From assembly GCA_944474755.1 (NCBI GenBank), contig OX104117.1, positions 62,053,522 to 62,117,521 of the forward strand: a stretch of 64,000 nt of DNA, given 5' to 3'. Every line of letters begins with the position of its first letter. Within the stretch, counting starts at the first letter, position 1. The notes beneath the pieces are model-generated. The model saw only the letters and a list, made by a program, of their open reading frames with translations, had not been told where the DNA came from and did no database searches. The position numbers were made by a program, and so were the translations under genes. Source of the stretch: Limnoperna fortunei. Its lineage: Eukaryota > Mollusca > Bivalvia > Mytilida > Modiolidae. This document shows positions 45,662-60,000 of this stretch, one piece after another.

Positions 45662-47143
45662 AAAGCTAATACTTGTATAGATGAAATATCAACTAAAATT
45701 ATCAAGATAGCAGTCCCAGTTATCAAAACACCAATCAAAGAACTAATCAATAAATCTCTAGAGACATCAGTTTTCCCAGATAAACTAAAAATAGGACAAG
45801 TTGTACCAATACATAAAAAAACAGCACTTTACTTAAAGATAATTATCGACCAGTTAGTGTTTTACCAACTATCTCCTAACTTTTTGAAAAAGCCATAGAT
45901 ATACAAATAAATGATTTCTTTGAATCAAAATTTCGTATGTATTTATCCGCTTTTAGACCAGGTTACAGTTGCCAGGATATTTTAATTAAAATTATAGAAG
46001 ATTGGCGCATAGCCCTAGACGATAATAAATATATCGCTGCAATATTAATGGACCTTTCAAAAGCATTCGACTGTCTGCCTCATAACCTTCTCCTTCTGAA
46101 ACTTGAAAACTATGGTTTATCTAAAGAAGCCCTCACACTTTTAAAAAGTTACTTAAGCAACAGGAAACAATGTGTTAAAATTGGCTCAGTATATAGTTCT
46201 TTTCTAAATATTTACAAAGGGGTTCCCCAAGGATCAATTCTAGGACCAGTACTGTTTAACATTTTTATGAACGATATCTTCCACTTTGTGTCAAAATCTG
46301 ATTTATACAATTATGCAGATGATAATACACTCTCATATAGCAGTAATGATTTTCAAGATGTAATTAAAACTCTAGAGGTAGAAAGTAAAGATTAATACAA
46401 TGGTTTAATAATAATCACATGCAGGTTAACCCAGAAAAATTTCAAGCCATAGCTGTAGGCAAAAAAACCCACTGTAAAAATATTGTATTTGATATAAATG
46501 GTAGTAAAATTAGATGTGACGATGAAGTAAAACTTCTTGGTGTCACTTTTGATTTCAAACTAAATTTTGACACTCACATTGCAAATATATGTAAAAAAGC
46601 CTCCCAATAATTAAATGTCTTAAAAAGAATTGGACAACACCTCAACAAATTGGGTCGACTCACCATATACTATACTTTTATTTTATCCAATTTTAACTAT
46701 TGTGCTTTAGTGTGGCATTTTTGTAGCGAAAAAAACACAAAAAACTAGAAAAAATTCAAGAAAGGGCCTTAAGATTTATCTATAAAGACGATAGTGGTAC
46801 ATACGAAGACCTACTCACTAAATCTAAGATGCCATCATTACGTCTAAGAAGACTGCGTCTTTTAGCTATACAAGTTTTTAAAATAGTTAACAAACAAACC
46901 CCTGTATACTTACATGATCTTATAACTATTAAACAGAGTTTTTATTCTTTTAGATATTCAAATATAGCAGCCAAACCAAACGTTAATACAACAAGGTATG
47001 GTCTACACTCAGTGCGGTATGGGGCTGCCAAACTATGGAATGGACTCCCAAATGATCTGAGAGGAGATATAAGTTTAAATCAATTTAAGGGTTTAATTAG
47101 TAGGTGGGAAGGGGTGGCTTGTAATTGTTCTTTTTGCTGTTAG
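45662..47143 (+). pseudogene. LINE reverse transcriptase, decayed
   Basis: Resumes with IDEISTKIIKIA and FPDKLKIGQVVPIHKK, shifts frame near 45825 (DNYRPVSVLPTIS then stop), then an open frame from 45937 with DLSKAFD, GVPQGSILGP and YADD, so the catalytic aspartates are present. Stops follow at 46395 and 46609. The last piece (46829-47143) has the KLWNGLPNDLR motif near the C-terminus of CR1/Jockey-like elements. Not functional as it stands. Confidence 0.85.
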
Positions 47144-47777
47144 ATATAGTCTGGCACCCCCGACATCACCAGTGTCTGAAATCCCTAGTGCTCCTTTCAG
47201 TGCTGCATGTTTTTATGCTATGGCTATGCTTACATCTTTTTAATTTTCTTAATATATAAACATTTGTGCTTTTTGATGCTTGTGTATGCTATTAATATAT
47301 TTTAGTGCTTTTTCTGTTTTATTTGCTTTTATGTATCCCATGTCTGCTTTTTTTATGTGCTTAAATGTATCTTACCTGAACTTTCTATGTTTTATATCGA
47401 AGGAAATCTCTCATGTCTGCATGCTTTTATGTACTGTATTTTGTCCTTAAAGATGCTCTTATCATTGATTTTATGTATGCAATGTATTGTTTTGCTTTGT
47501 TTGTCTGTACTCACATGTCTTAATGTCGGTTTTAAAAGCTCATCAGAGCTTATGTTATATGTATGTAATTTTGTTATCTTTTGTCTTACCGACTATAAAT
47601 AAAATTTACTTGACTTGAGGTCATATTGATAACATAGTGAAGAAGAAAACACAATGTCATTATTAAAATTACACTTTATTATTATATTATAAACATGACC
47701 CATATATATGAGACCAGATTTTTTTTCAATTAAAATTTAAAACAGCATACCCATTTTTATATGGAAGGTAACCCCAA

Positions 47778-47790
47778 CCCCCCCCCCCCC
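47778..47790. repeat. C13 homopolymer
   Basis: Homopolymer in a C-rich context (CCCCAACCC...); complement resembles the G-run/GGTTACC contexts elsewhere. Confidence 0.6.
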
Positions 47791-47979
47791 GTGGGTGTCT
47801 TCTACAAGGTTCGCGCTTGCACTGTATTGAATAGAATAAGATATTGGAATTGTAAATTGCTGAAAGCGATAGTAAAAGCAAATCAACAAGGAGAAGATGT
47901 AGTGTAGATATTAAATACAAAAGGAAAGAGAAAATACAGACATTAAATTTAAATTGAAACAAGTCTAATTTTCCCGCTT

Positions 47980-48044
47980 ACTAACACACTGGGCGTAAAA
48001 ATCACGTGTATATCTAAATTTAGAACACTTGAGCGAAAGTCAAG
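47980..48044 (+). promoter_or_regulatory. ADAP proximal 5' flank with E-box
   Basis: A palindromic CACGTG lies at 48003-48008, 37 bp upstream of the start codon, which itself sits in AAGATGGCGG, a YY1-like context. Evidence is motif and position only. Confidence 0.3.
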
Positions 48045-51000
48045 ATGGCGGATCGGAACAGACAGACTTTAATAGATTTGCAAACACGACCGGGAAATAA
48101 CGTTTGTGCCGATTGTGGAAGTCAGGGTTTGTATTTAATTAGCACAGAAATTTAACTGTTTTCAATATTTTGTTATTGACGTTGTTATATAAATTATATT
48201 TTTTTATTTGATATGAGATTTTCAAACTTTATAAAATACATTTTACATTGAATGATTGAAGTATTTTCAATTAACCCGGTCACCTATAATTACATGTAAT
48301 TAACATTGGAATAAATAAAAACCGGGAAGTTAAATTATTAGGTATAGTTTCAGGTAGGATTTGACATCTGATGAGTAATAGTCAAATTGCTGCATATTGC
48401 TATCCATTTGTCTCTGAGTAATACTACTTATCCTAAAAGTTAGGTTACAAGAGTTGAGGTGACTAAGTGTCATAGCCTTAAAGTCCTCATGTCACAGTGC
48501 CTCATGTCTGTTTTTATTGCATGAAAATCTGGTGTTATATATACATACATAAATTGTACCAGAATTCTGACTTTTGATTGGAACATATTTTCTATCAGAG
48601 GAGGAATAAAATATTTGTCAAGGAGACCCTTTGACGTCATATATTACTCAGCGGAATACTTACAGTTTTTATTTTAATTTAAGGTATCCAACCCATAATT
48701 GAAGTCACTGTTTCATTTTATTGTTCGACTAAAAAATACAGCATTATTCAATCAATGTATTGCCAATTAATGATACAAATTAAATATTTTGAGTCAATGT
48801 TAACATTTCTGACCAAAAAAGTTATTTACCCAAATAGTATTTCCGATGTTTGCCGAAAATTACAGAGGTCTGCTCCATTGAAATACAATGGACATCTGGG
48901 ACATCTAATATGATCATGTGGTCAATTGTGGTCCGGATACCTTAAAATAAAACAAAAACAGGGTTGAGTTTATTTTCAGGGATAGAGCTTAACTTTTTTC
49001 CTGCAGTAGCCAGCTGGGCCCCTAGCCTGAAAAAATCCAGGAGCCCAACAATATAGTTAGGGGCCCAACTTTTTTCACCGCAAGTGTGTTTTAACTATAA
49101 ATTATATGATCATGTGTACAAATTTGCTTATGTACATGAATTCAGAAGTTATTGTCTTGTTTTGATATTGTTACTACCTACCTTGGATCACTACATACAT
49201 AATTAGATATTTGAGTCTGTTGGACGCTTGTATTTTAATTCCCAGAAATTAAGATTATCTCTCAGAATGTAGGAACCCCCCCCCCCCCCCCCCCCCCCAA
49301 CCTACCGGCTATTTGACTCAAAATCCTACATTTCTGGCATTTTTAGCTACCTTTATTCTTCAATATTAGGAATTTATAAAACAAATTAACTTATTTCCAT
49401 TTTAAGTATGCAGGAAAATGTACACCCATAGATTTAAGATTTGTAAGACAGAAAAGACTGCCACAGATGCTAACAATGCACACACTAACATGACAAATGT
49501 ATGATTGAATAGATACAATCTATAGAGTGCTATTGTATTTTTTTATGTTTTTTTTTTCATAAATAGTTGTAATTTATAAACTTGCTATGATAATGAGTAG
49601 GATTTAAGTTTATGTGTTGTCTGTCTTGTTTTGCATTAAATGAATGTTTTCTATATTTAAAATGTACAATAAATTTAATCTTTATTTGTGTTGAACAAGA
49701 AGTAGAAAATGACATCATTGCAAAAATATGTATATTCAATGGAAAATACGCTATTATAAATTCTTTAAAAAATTGTAAGTGATATGTTATTGTAATTTAA
49801 TTAATATGCTAAAAGTTACTTCCAAAATACTAATGACTATTATTGGGTTGTAATCTTGACAGTTAATAGGAAACATTGTATTTATAACCTCTGGAATCGA
49901 AATCATATTTACATGTACTCCCGGTGATTTTCGTAATTTATTTGCTTTGTGCTGGTTTCCACCAGTATTAACTCCAGGTGTAGGACCACCATAGATTTTT
50001 TACTCTTCAGCTATATTAAAATTTGATAATTTTGACTTATCCTAGAAAATTTACCTTTGTTTCAAATTAAGTGACACTTCTGTCCCCTATAAAAATGCAC
50101 TGGCTGAACATTCTGTAAAAATTTCACAATACTAGTATGTTTCATTGCATATAAGAAAAAACGCTCAACCTGAAGTCCACGTGGTCTAAAAATCTACTTT
50201 CACTTTCTATTTCAGTCCAAAAATAGTGCTTGTCCCTAATTGACTCTCAACATTTTTATGTTCATTTAAAACCAATAAAACTTTATCCTCAAGTTTCCTA
50301 GAATATTCAGCTTTCCAAAAATACCAAATTTATTCTGGTATCATGTGCGGTTCAAATTCTATATGATGCAAGAGTGAACCTGTCTGTTGACTAGCACTAC
50401 TTTTACGTACAACCTCTGGACTGGTTCCCGGTATTTGGTGGTCCTACACCTCCATAGTGGTATGGACAAAGATAAGTCAGGCGGGAACCAGCTTATGCGG
50501 TTTTGATTATTCCCCTTTGACAAAAAATGTCACGTAAAATATTTCAAGACGATTCCTGATGCAAATGTCAATTAAATTGTTCTATCTATTCCCGATCTGG
50601 ATTATAATTACGCCACTTCACCAAATATGCTACAGGCGGGAAATATTGCCAATAACATTTTTAAGGGACAAAACTTGAAGTGTAAATGCAAAATGCGTCT
50701 AAGCGTTCGTTGGTCGGTGCATCATACTACACTTGTTACGTTCGCCAACTGGGCGATCTAGACACAGGCGTTTGGTCGCCCCACCAAAAATTCTACTCGC
50801 ATTGGCGACTGGGCGACTGTTAAGTTTCATCCATGATTTTGAATTTTAAATTAAACTATAAGTATTTACTACAAAAAAATCATAGAGGTATAACAAAATT
50901 CTGCTACACAGATTATACAATTTTTAACATTGAAATATTTTGATATCCCTCGATGGAGAAAATATTTTTGTAGTCGATCCCTAAATAATTAACATTGATA

Positions 51001-54000
51001 CCAGTGAAAATTTACATGTATATGTTATCAGCTGATCGTAAATATAACACAAGAAAGGTTATTGTTGTATATGTTGTTTACAAAAAAGGAGCTTGTACTT
51101 CCAGAACACATATTGAAGGAGCTTGTACTGCCATAACACGTATTGAAGGACCTTGTACTGCCAGAACACATATTGAAGGAGCTTGTACTGCAATAACATA
51201 TATTGAAGGAGCTTGTACTGCCATAACACATATTGAAGGAGCTTGTACTGCCATAACACATATTGAAGGAGCTTGTACTGCCATAACAAATATTGAAGGA
51301 GCTTGTACTGCCAGAACACATATTGAAGGAGCTTGTACTGCCAGAACATATATTGAAGGAGCTTGTACTGCCATAACACATATGGAAGGAGCTTGTACTG
51401 CCATAAACATATTGAAGGAGCTTGTACTGCCATAACACATATTGAAGGAGCTTGTACTGCCATAACACATATTGAAGGAGCTTGTACTGCCATAACACAT
51501 ATTGAAGGAGCTTGTACTGCCATAACACATATTGAAGGAGCTTGTACTGCCAGAGCATATATTGAAGGAGCTTGTACTGCCAGAACTTATATTGAAGGAG
51601 CTTGTACTGCCAGAACATATATTGAAGGAGCTTGTACTGCCATAACACATATTGAAGGAGCTTGTACTGCCATAACACATATTGAAGGAGCTTGTACTGC
51701 CATAACACATATTGAAGGAGCTTGTACTGCCAGAACATATATTGAAGGAGCTTGTACGGCCATATGACACATATTGAAGGAGCTTGTACTGCCATAAAAC
51801 ATTTTGAAGGAGCTTGTACTGCCAGAACATATATTGAAGGAGCTTGTACTGCCATAACACATATTGAAGGAGCTTGTACTGCCATAACACATACTAGTAT
51901 TGAAGGAGCTTGTAATGCCAGAACATATACATTGGCGTTAATACAAACATGTGGTACATACATGTATAATTAGGATTGATTCATACATGACAATATTTTC
52001 TTACATATCCAATTATACATGTAAAACTCATCGCCATTTTAAAGAAAATTATGTTTTCTCCATACTGTACCTTTGTTTTCCTCCTACAGTGTATTTAATT
52101 TTATGCTCAATACAAATTCATAAATGCCAGAAACTGTTCTTCCTGTAGTTAGTACGAAGATGTTACATTTTTAGCTGACAAATATACACAAGGAGAAAGC
52201 GAGTGAGAGAAATATGTTGTCTTACATACATGTACTAGTATCTCATTATGTGGGGCATCGGTAATGCAAGTTGTTTGGTCTTCTCCTCAGCTTTTTAAAG
52301 GATAAATTGCAAGAGTAACCAGTTCAGAAACATGTTGCTACCTACTACTGGTTGTCACTTAATGATATAAGATGTTTTTTCCCACTATAACTCGGGTACT
52401 TATCCTTATCTAATCCTTGATTTTGTTTAATTAATTCAATCAGTGCAAGCCAACTAAGTTCTCTAAAATACCCCTGCTTCAAAGAGGGGGCATACTGTTT
52501 TACCTTGTCTGTCTGTTCGTTTGTTCATCCAACACAAATTTCTGGGACAGTTTTCTAAGCAAGTATAGGATGCAGAAGCCTGGTATTTTGCATATTGCTT
52601 TATCCTATAGTACCTTATGGTGCATAGCCATTTTATGCTCCTTGGTCATCTACACTTTCTGTTTACAGAATACTAAGTTTAAGTGAATGCAGGGATATCA
52701 GTAGTAAGCATTAGCTCACAGATTTATTTTGCCACTCTCTGGCACAGAGAACATAACTGGTTCCCAGATATAACCTCTGCCACATGTCATTACCCATTTA
52801 CTGCAGGACTACATTTACCTCTGCTCATAACGTTTGTAAACAAAGAATGATGTTTGTAAAATAATACACAAGATTTTATTTATTTTTATATAGTCTATTT
52901 ATACACTTTTGATACAGTTTTACATCGCTTTTCCGCCACGAGATATATCTCTCGCAATGTCAACCAATGGTATGGTAGAGGTGATTTTGCTTGACGTAGG
53001 ATACCCAGAATCCTTTGCATGGAGATTGTTATTTTACATGCACCAATTTTAGTTTAACTTCTATTCAATTTTTTTTTGCTAATTGCAATGAATTTGTTTA
53101 ATTTATCAGACTAAAACTTTTGGTGTGGAAAGGAGCTCATTTAAAACCTGTACATTTTTTTTGTAACTTTTATAGTTGTGTGCATTATACATACATGTAC
53201 AGGTGTGAAGGCCCCCCCATCCACATAAACTCTGACTTGTATACATGTATTTTCTTAAAAAATATACTACATACAATTTAAATGGGTCATCGAGCATAGG
53301 TTTAACCAATATTGTTTTGAAATACATCTATAAGTATTTATTTATTTTCAGTGACTAAGCTTAAAATAAAAAATTTCAAGCCATAGAATGATAGATACAT
53401 GTATAAAAATAACATGTATGTTATATAGAAGAATACGATGCAGAGATTATTTTTGGCAACACCATTGCACCATAGTCACATAAAATGGCACATTTAATAT
53501 CCTTCCTTCCACCAGTAGTGTTGCACAAGCATTTTGTTGATGATGCATTTAAGAATCAATACTGGACTGTTGATAGTAATTTAGCTTTACTTTTGACTGG
53601 TATCCACTAGTATATGTATGTAATTATGTAACAGTTGTACCTTCTGGCTTCTATAGGTTAAACTGATACATTTGTGGAGCATTTCTTGGACATTTTTGTT
53701 AATATCAACAACTCAATTTGAACGCATTGTTCCAACTAGTATCATCACAAAAGCTTTATTTTCATGTCTCGAATAATAATAATTGTGCCATTGAGAAGTG
53801 TAACTGTCCCAGAATGCAGAATTTGCCAGGAACACATGCAAAGCAGTTATAAATGATTGACTTATGACCATAAAAATTTAGTCAACTTGAATAGGAGTAG
53901 CTATAGGGACCAAGTGGTTGTTAGGTAGTCATCTACTACTGATCATCTGGTCTGCCAACACTGAGGTGGGTTCAAGTCCCAATGTGTAGGGAGTACTAGA

Positions 54001-57000
54001 CTCCACATAATTGACAAAAGGATTTCCAGACCAGTCAAACACTATTCAAACAAAAAATCATCTTGAATAAGACATAGGTCCATGCAATGCTTAGTGTTGC
54101 TGCAGATATTTTCAAAACCTCTATGGGATCTCAGTAGTTTTCTGGTTTACTTTTGATCACTTTCCTGTCAATATTGACTTCAGTCTTTATTGACAAGGAA
54201 TACCAGTTTTCCTACCAAAGTTGTGGGGTTTTCTAGATCTCTGTGTATCCTGCTTCCTCTCCAATAAAAACTGGATGTCCCAATATAGCTAAATAATTGC
54301 TGAAAGGGCATTAAATGCCATTTAAACAAAACATCCACATACTACACTCTTCTGCTATGCTATGACTTGTGATCTGGGAATGGGTCTTTAATTAAAACCC
54401 TTTGTTTTGAAAATTAAGTACTAGTACATGTACATTTGTAACATCTGAAAATAATAATTTCCTTACTAACTGAAGAAGCATAACTTTTTTCCAGTGGATA
54501 TCATGGGATTTAAAATACATTTTTAGATCTGGTCCATCATTTTTACATTTGTATTTTAGCTGGATGGGCCATAGCTATAGGTCCATCATGATTAAATGCT
54601 TTGCTGAAAGTGTCATACAACATCAACCTAGTACACTTAAAAATCAACCAGAATTTAGATACTAGTTTGCACCAGTTGACTGTTGGATAAAAAAATTGGA
54701 GCACTGTCCATAATACAATAATTTAAGGTATCAGACCAATAATTGACCACGTGATCATATTTAGTGTCCTGGATGTCCATTGTTTATCAATGGAGAAGAC
54801 CTCGGTAATGTTCGGCAAACATTGGAACTGCTATTTGAGAAACTAACTTTTTCCCTCAAAACTGTTAACATTGACTCAAAGTAAAACAATATATTTAATT
54901 TGTATCATTAATTAGTAATGCTGCATTAATTGGTCTAAAAATAAAATAAAATGGTGACTTCAATTATGGGTCGGATACATCAAGGTCTTTGTATCAATTA
55001 TACATGTACATTTGACATGATACATGTATTGTATGTAAATAGCTACTGAAAGGTAAAATGTTTTAAGATCCCAGGATTAAAATACTTAGGAAGAGGAAGA
55101 TTAAATATAGGAAATATGATATTTTACAATGTGGATACACTATTAACATTTTGTGTCAGTGTTATTTTCCTGTTGTTTTGGTTTACTTTCATTTTGTGTT
55201 AATGGATATTCCTGTTTCATTTACTTTCAGAAAACAGTTAATTTCCTGCAGGAAATGTTAGAAAGGATTTGGGAAAATATGTTGATAAATACATGTACTA
55301 GTATTACAATCATGAATTATTTATAATTGACTATATAAAGGATCTTACATTGGTACAAGTGGATTATCAGGTTTCTCCGATTGAGATAGTAGAATTATGA
55401 AATTTTAAATCCGAGCCTTGACGAGTACTTAAATTTTCATAATTTAACTATTAAGATTGGAGAAATCCGATAATCTAAGAGCACTAATTTAAGATCCTAT
55501 TTCTCTAATTTTAAAAAGTAAATTTGCTTTTCTAAATGAAATAATAATTCTCCCAACCCCAGTTTCATGACCATGACTTAAATATGCAGTAAATGGACAT
55601 TATTTTGTTTATCACTTCAATATTTTTGTTTATTACTTTATTATTTTAAGACAATCAACAGCTGAGACCAAAAACTTCACTAGTGAAAAGAACTGTATAT
55701 ACCGCACTGATCAAGCATTTGAAATATTATGTCAAAATTAGAGAAAAAAATTGTCAACACACAGATACCTAAGATTTTCATCAAATTCAATCAATTTACA
55801 TGTAATGCATTTAAATAAAGTGACAATTACAATTATATTGAAGGAAAATGATGCAGGAAATAGAGTACAAAGTCATCCTAATCATGTTTTTATAAATATA
55901 TACATTACATACATTTATGTTCTAGGTATTTGTCTGAATATATAAATTACTTGGTTATATTTTTGTGGGATGAGACCAAGTAAAACCTTTTTTTTCAAAG
56001 CTTTTATGATTTTAAAAAAGTGGAATATGGTTCAAGTTTGATTCAGATAAATTACATTTATGATTTTTAATAAGTTGTCTGCTTCTCTTTCACATAACTA
56101 AAATATTAACTTTCAAAGGACAGACCATCCTCACAAGTCAGTGCTTTGTGGACTGGACATATGTGGACACATAAAACCTGACTTGTGAGGATGAGGGCGT
56201 CAAACCAATTAACTCTTTGGCAGAAAATCTCACATGTACTGATACAAAATGTTGTACCAGAGAGTTGTTTATCATGTATTACATGTGTTATGTCCTTCCT
56301 TGTTTGTTACATGGACTTTTTCCAACTAACCATTGGTCAAATTTTCTTACATGAATGGTTATGAAACAATAAAATCAGGTTTAGAGTCAGTGAAGAGTTA
56401 CATTATTTATTATTTATAAAGCACACAGTTGAATGTTGCCACATAAAATAATACAAAAGAATTCAGAAACAGCGACTTATGTTTTAAGGAGTTGGTTAAT
56501 TTCTAAACCACATTTGCATGAATGACCATAAATAGACAATCTACTAGTACATTTGTAATTGAGCACGAAAATAATTTCTCAGTCATACGCAGAGCAGCCA
56601 TTCGTAATAATTTGTTTAATAAATACAAGTAAAAGTAACATTCTTTAAAGATAACCAGTCTCAACATTTTTTAACACCTGGTTTCTTTTTAACATAAACA
56701 ACCAATCAATGTTAGAGTGGTTGTAATTCATTTGCAGACATGCATGTTGGACATCATTGAGTGTTGTTTTGGTTAAATTTCTGGGTTCCATTGCATAATA
56801 TATAGATAGTAAAATAAGTTTGTACTGTATATGGAATTTCATTTGCTTTAATCTAAAGACTCTAGTTTACTCTTACACTTTTCATATGTAAAGATAAATA
56901 TATATTTACTTAGTGCTTTTATAGCTTTAGAGTCTTCTGTTGCAGATCCTGAATGGGTATCAGTGAATTTAGGAGCATTTTTATGTGCAGATTGTGCAGG

Positions 57001-60000
57001 AATTCATCGTCATTTAGGAACACATATCAGTCGTGTCAGATCTATTAAGTTAGACAACTGGGAAGATGATCAAGTTCAGGTAATTTAAGTAATATTTAGG
57101 TAATTTGTATTGTTGGTCAGGTAAATGGTGATAATGTTTAGGTAATTTGTGATGTGGGTAGTTAAATGTGTTAATGTTTAGGTAATTTGTGTTTTGGTCA
57201 GGTGAATTGTGTTAATGTTTAGATAATTTGTGTTGTTGGTCAGGTGAATTGTGTTAATGTTTAGGTAATTTGTGTTTTGGTCAGGTAAATAGTGTTAATG
57301 TTTAGATAATTTGTGTTTTGGTCAGGTAAATAGTGTTAATGTTTAGATAATTTGTGTTTTGGTCAAGTAATTGTGTTAATGTTTAGATAATTTGTGTTTT
57401 GGTGAATTAATTGTGTTAATGTTTAGATAATTTGTGTTTTGGTCAAGTAATTGTGTTAATGTTTAGATAATTTGTGTTTTGGTCAAGTAATTGTGTTAAC
57501 GTTTAGATAATTTGTGTTTTGGTCAGGTAATTGTGTTAATGTTTAGATAATTTGTGTTTTGGTCAGGTAAATAGTGTTAACATATTTGCCAACTGTTTCG
57601 GCTTTGGAGGAATTGTTCTGATTTTTGTTTATTGTTGTTTTGTATTCTGGATTAAGGTCTTATGTTCTGCTTCCAATTAGTGTTATTATAATCTTCAGAA
57701 ACACACTTTATTTATATTTGAAATCAGTTTTAAAAGCAAAATAAATGCTGACAAAACTGCTGAAAGTAGTATTACAAGACATCTGCTATATATATTGCAG
57801 GTATGTTTTTAAGTTGTGGTATGCCAAGTTTGTATCTAATGCACAGATAGGAAATACATGTATATGAAAAATTTAGAGAAACAATTTCCAAACATGATTG
57901 ATTTGTATGAATACACACACATATTATGGTATACAAATGTCTGTCCCTCCATCTATCCATTCGTTGTCCACATGTCACACTGTATTTTGAGAATGCCATC
58001 ACAGATTTTCTTCAAAATGCACACATTTGTTAATTATGTTAGCCACATGGTCTGTATACTCTTAATTTAATATCAGATTTATTGTTTAAGTGTTGTGAGC
58101 CTTGTTCATGAAAAAGAGGGATTTTTTAGTTCTCTCACATATAAATAAAAAATGTTTTCATTAATAATTTGGAAAGTTTGGGGAGTTGTTAATTTTGATA
58201 GTTGCAAGCTTCCTTTTGTTTTTTTAAAAATATAATTCTGATTTATCTTCATAGAGTTATGTGACAATGTTTATGGAAAAAGTTGGGGAATAGTCTATTT
58301 TGATACTAGTAGATGCCAGTTTCCTATTGTTTTAAGTAAAACTGTGATTTATTGTTATAGAGTTATGGAAAAAGGGGGATTTTTTATTTTTCAGATTCTA
58401 ACTCAAAAACTCTTTTATCAATTTTATTGCAAGTTTAAGGAGTTGATGCCAGCTTCCATTTTCTGATTTTTCAATACAGAGTTATGAGACATTGTTTGTT
58501 AAAAAGGGGACAGTGGGATTTATTAGAGTAGTGTTCAGACTTTAGCTAAAAAGGCTAACATAAATTTTCTTGTAATTTTGGGGTATTGTTGATATTGATA
58601 GGTAGGATTATGTCTCATCAGTGCAGATAGAATTATGCATCCATGAAGTGTATAGCTCAGACAGGCGTATCATGAGCTCATGGTGAAGATGTTTATAAAA
58701 TCAGTAACTTTGTTTTCCAACAAATAACCAGACAGATTAGAACAGATGACAGTGGAAATGTCTTGTCAGAGTTATTGTTACCTGATGTTTGCAAAGTATA
58801 ATTTGATTTGGTAATGATCGTGCAGGTTCAAAGACAAACTGTTAAAAACAGAAAAACCCCTGTAAATTGTGATGCAAGATTAATTGGTACTAGTAATTGT
58901 AACTTTCTTACAAAAATTGTGCAGCTATAGTTTATTGTTGTTTTGGTAAATGAATATGCTGTATAATTTTTTAATTCCAGGCTGTAGCAGACAAAGGAAA
59001 TGAGGTTGTGAATAGAAAATTCGAGCAGTTTTTACCTGCATACTACAAACGTCCAACAAAAGAAGACCCAGAGTAAGGTGGCTGCAATTTGGCCATGTTT
59101 GTGCTTTTATTTCAAAACTTTTAAGGACTAATTTCTTTGTTTGCTAACTATAAAACAACTACTGGTATTTAATTTTATTAAATTTATAAAAAGTGTGTGT
59201 TTCTTTGGTACAAAACATGTATTTTTATATAGTTTTAATTGAAGTAACATACTAGTATAATTATTCATTTAAAATAAAAACAAAAGCAAAAAAGTTTGGA
59301 TGCAGTCAAAATTCGATGAGAGTGACATGTTATGACAATCTTTTGAAATTCAAAGTATCAGACCGAGATAAAAATGGAAAAATAAGACTTTGAGTAAAAA
59401 CTACTTGAAAGGGACATAACTTGATAATAACTTCAATTGCACAAATAGAAACTGAAATTGTGTGTACATACAACTGAAATGAGTTTATGACATTCTGGTA
59501 TATTTCAGTCATTCAGTTGTTTTCAGTTCTGATTCTTAAAAGTCTATTTTTGCAGAGAAATTAATTGAGTGTTTTTATTATGTGTTTCAGTTAAATTTAA
59601 GGAAAATAGCACAAAATAAATTCATACATGGCTAATTCTATAACTCTAAATAAGCTAAGTACCGTAAAAAGGGTAGTATTGTCTGCGGCCTTTTTCTTTT
59701 AATCTAAGTTGGAAAGGAAAGGTGCTGATTCTAATATGACGTCCTTCAAAGGTTTTGAGAACACATTATGGTTCTAATAAGCATAAAGCTGGGTATAACG
59801 TCATATATGCTCAACTGAAAATTTCAAACTGGAACAATGCAATTTTGTTAAGATTTCTCAATATTTTTTGCTTAAAAGGTATGTACTAGTATATTAAATT
59901 AATTTATGTTTATGTCAATATTATTGGCTTTAACTTACTGATATAAGAGATATCTCATTAGTGTAAAAACATATATTACTATTGGAAGCGTTCTCTTAGA

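Larger units (their letters stand above)
41769..47602 (+). mobile_element. 5'-truncated CR1/Jockey-like LINE, split by a 3.2-kb insertion
   Basis: Plus-strand coding remnants run from 41769 to 42479 and resume at 45662. No endonuclease domain is present. After the last coding remnant (stop at 47143) comes a 3' region ending AATAAAATTTACTTGACTTGA near 47616, a short-repeat tail typical of CR1/L2-type LINEs. The insertion occupies about 42481-45661. Confidence 0.75.

Noticed and set aside
51028..51963. 311-codon minus-strand open frame and overlapping 270-, 154- and 101-codon frames
   Set aside because: All lie in the 30-bp minisatellite inside an intron; several frames are open at once, as expected from the unit length.
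56645..56842. 65-codon minus-strand frame in ADAP intron 1
   Set aside because: No recognisable motif, no splice partners; length is within chance for AT-rich DNA.
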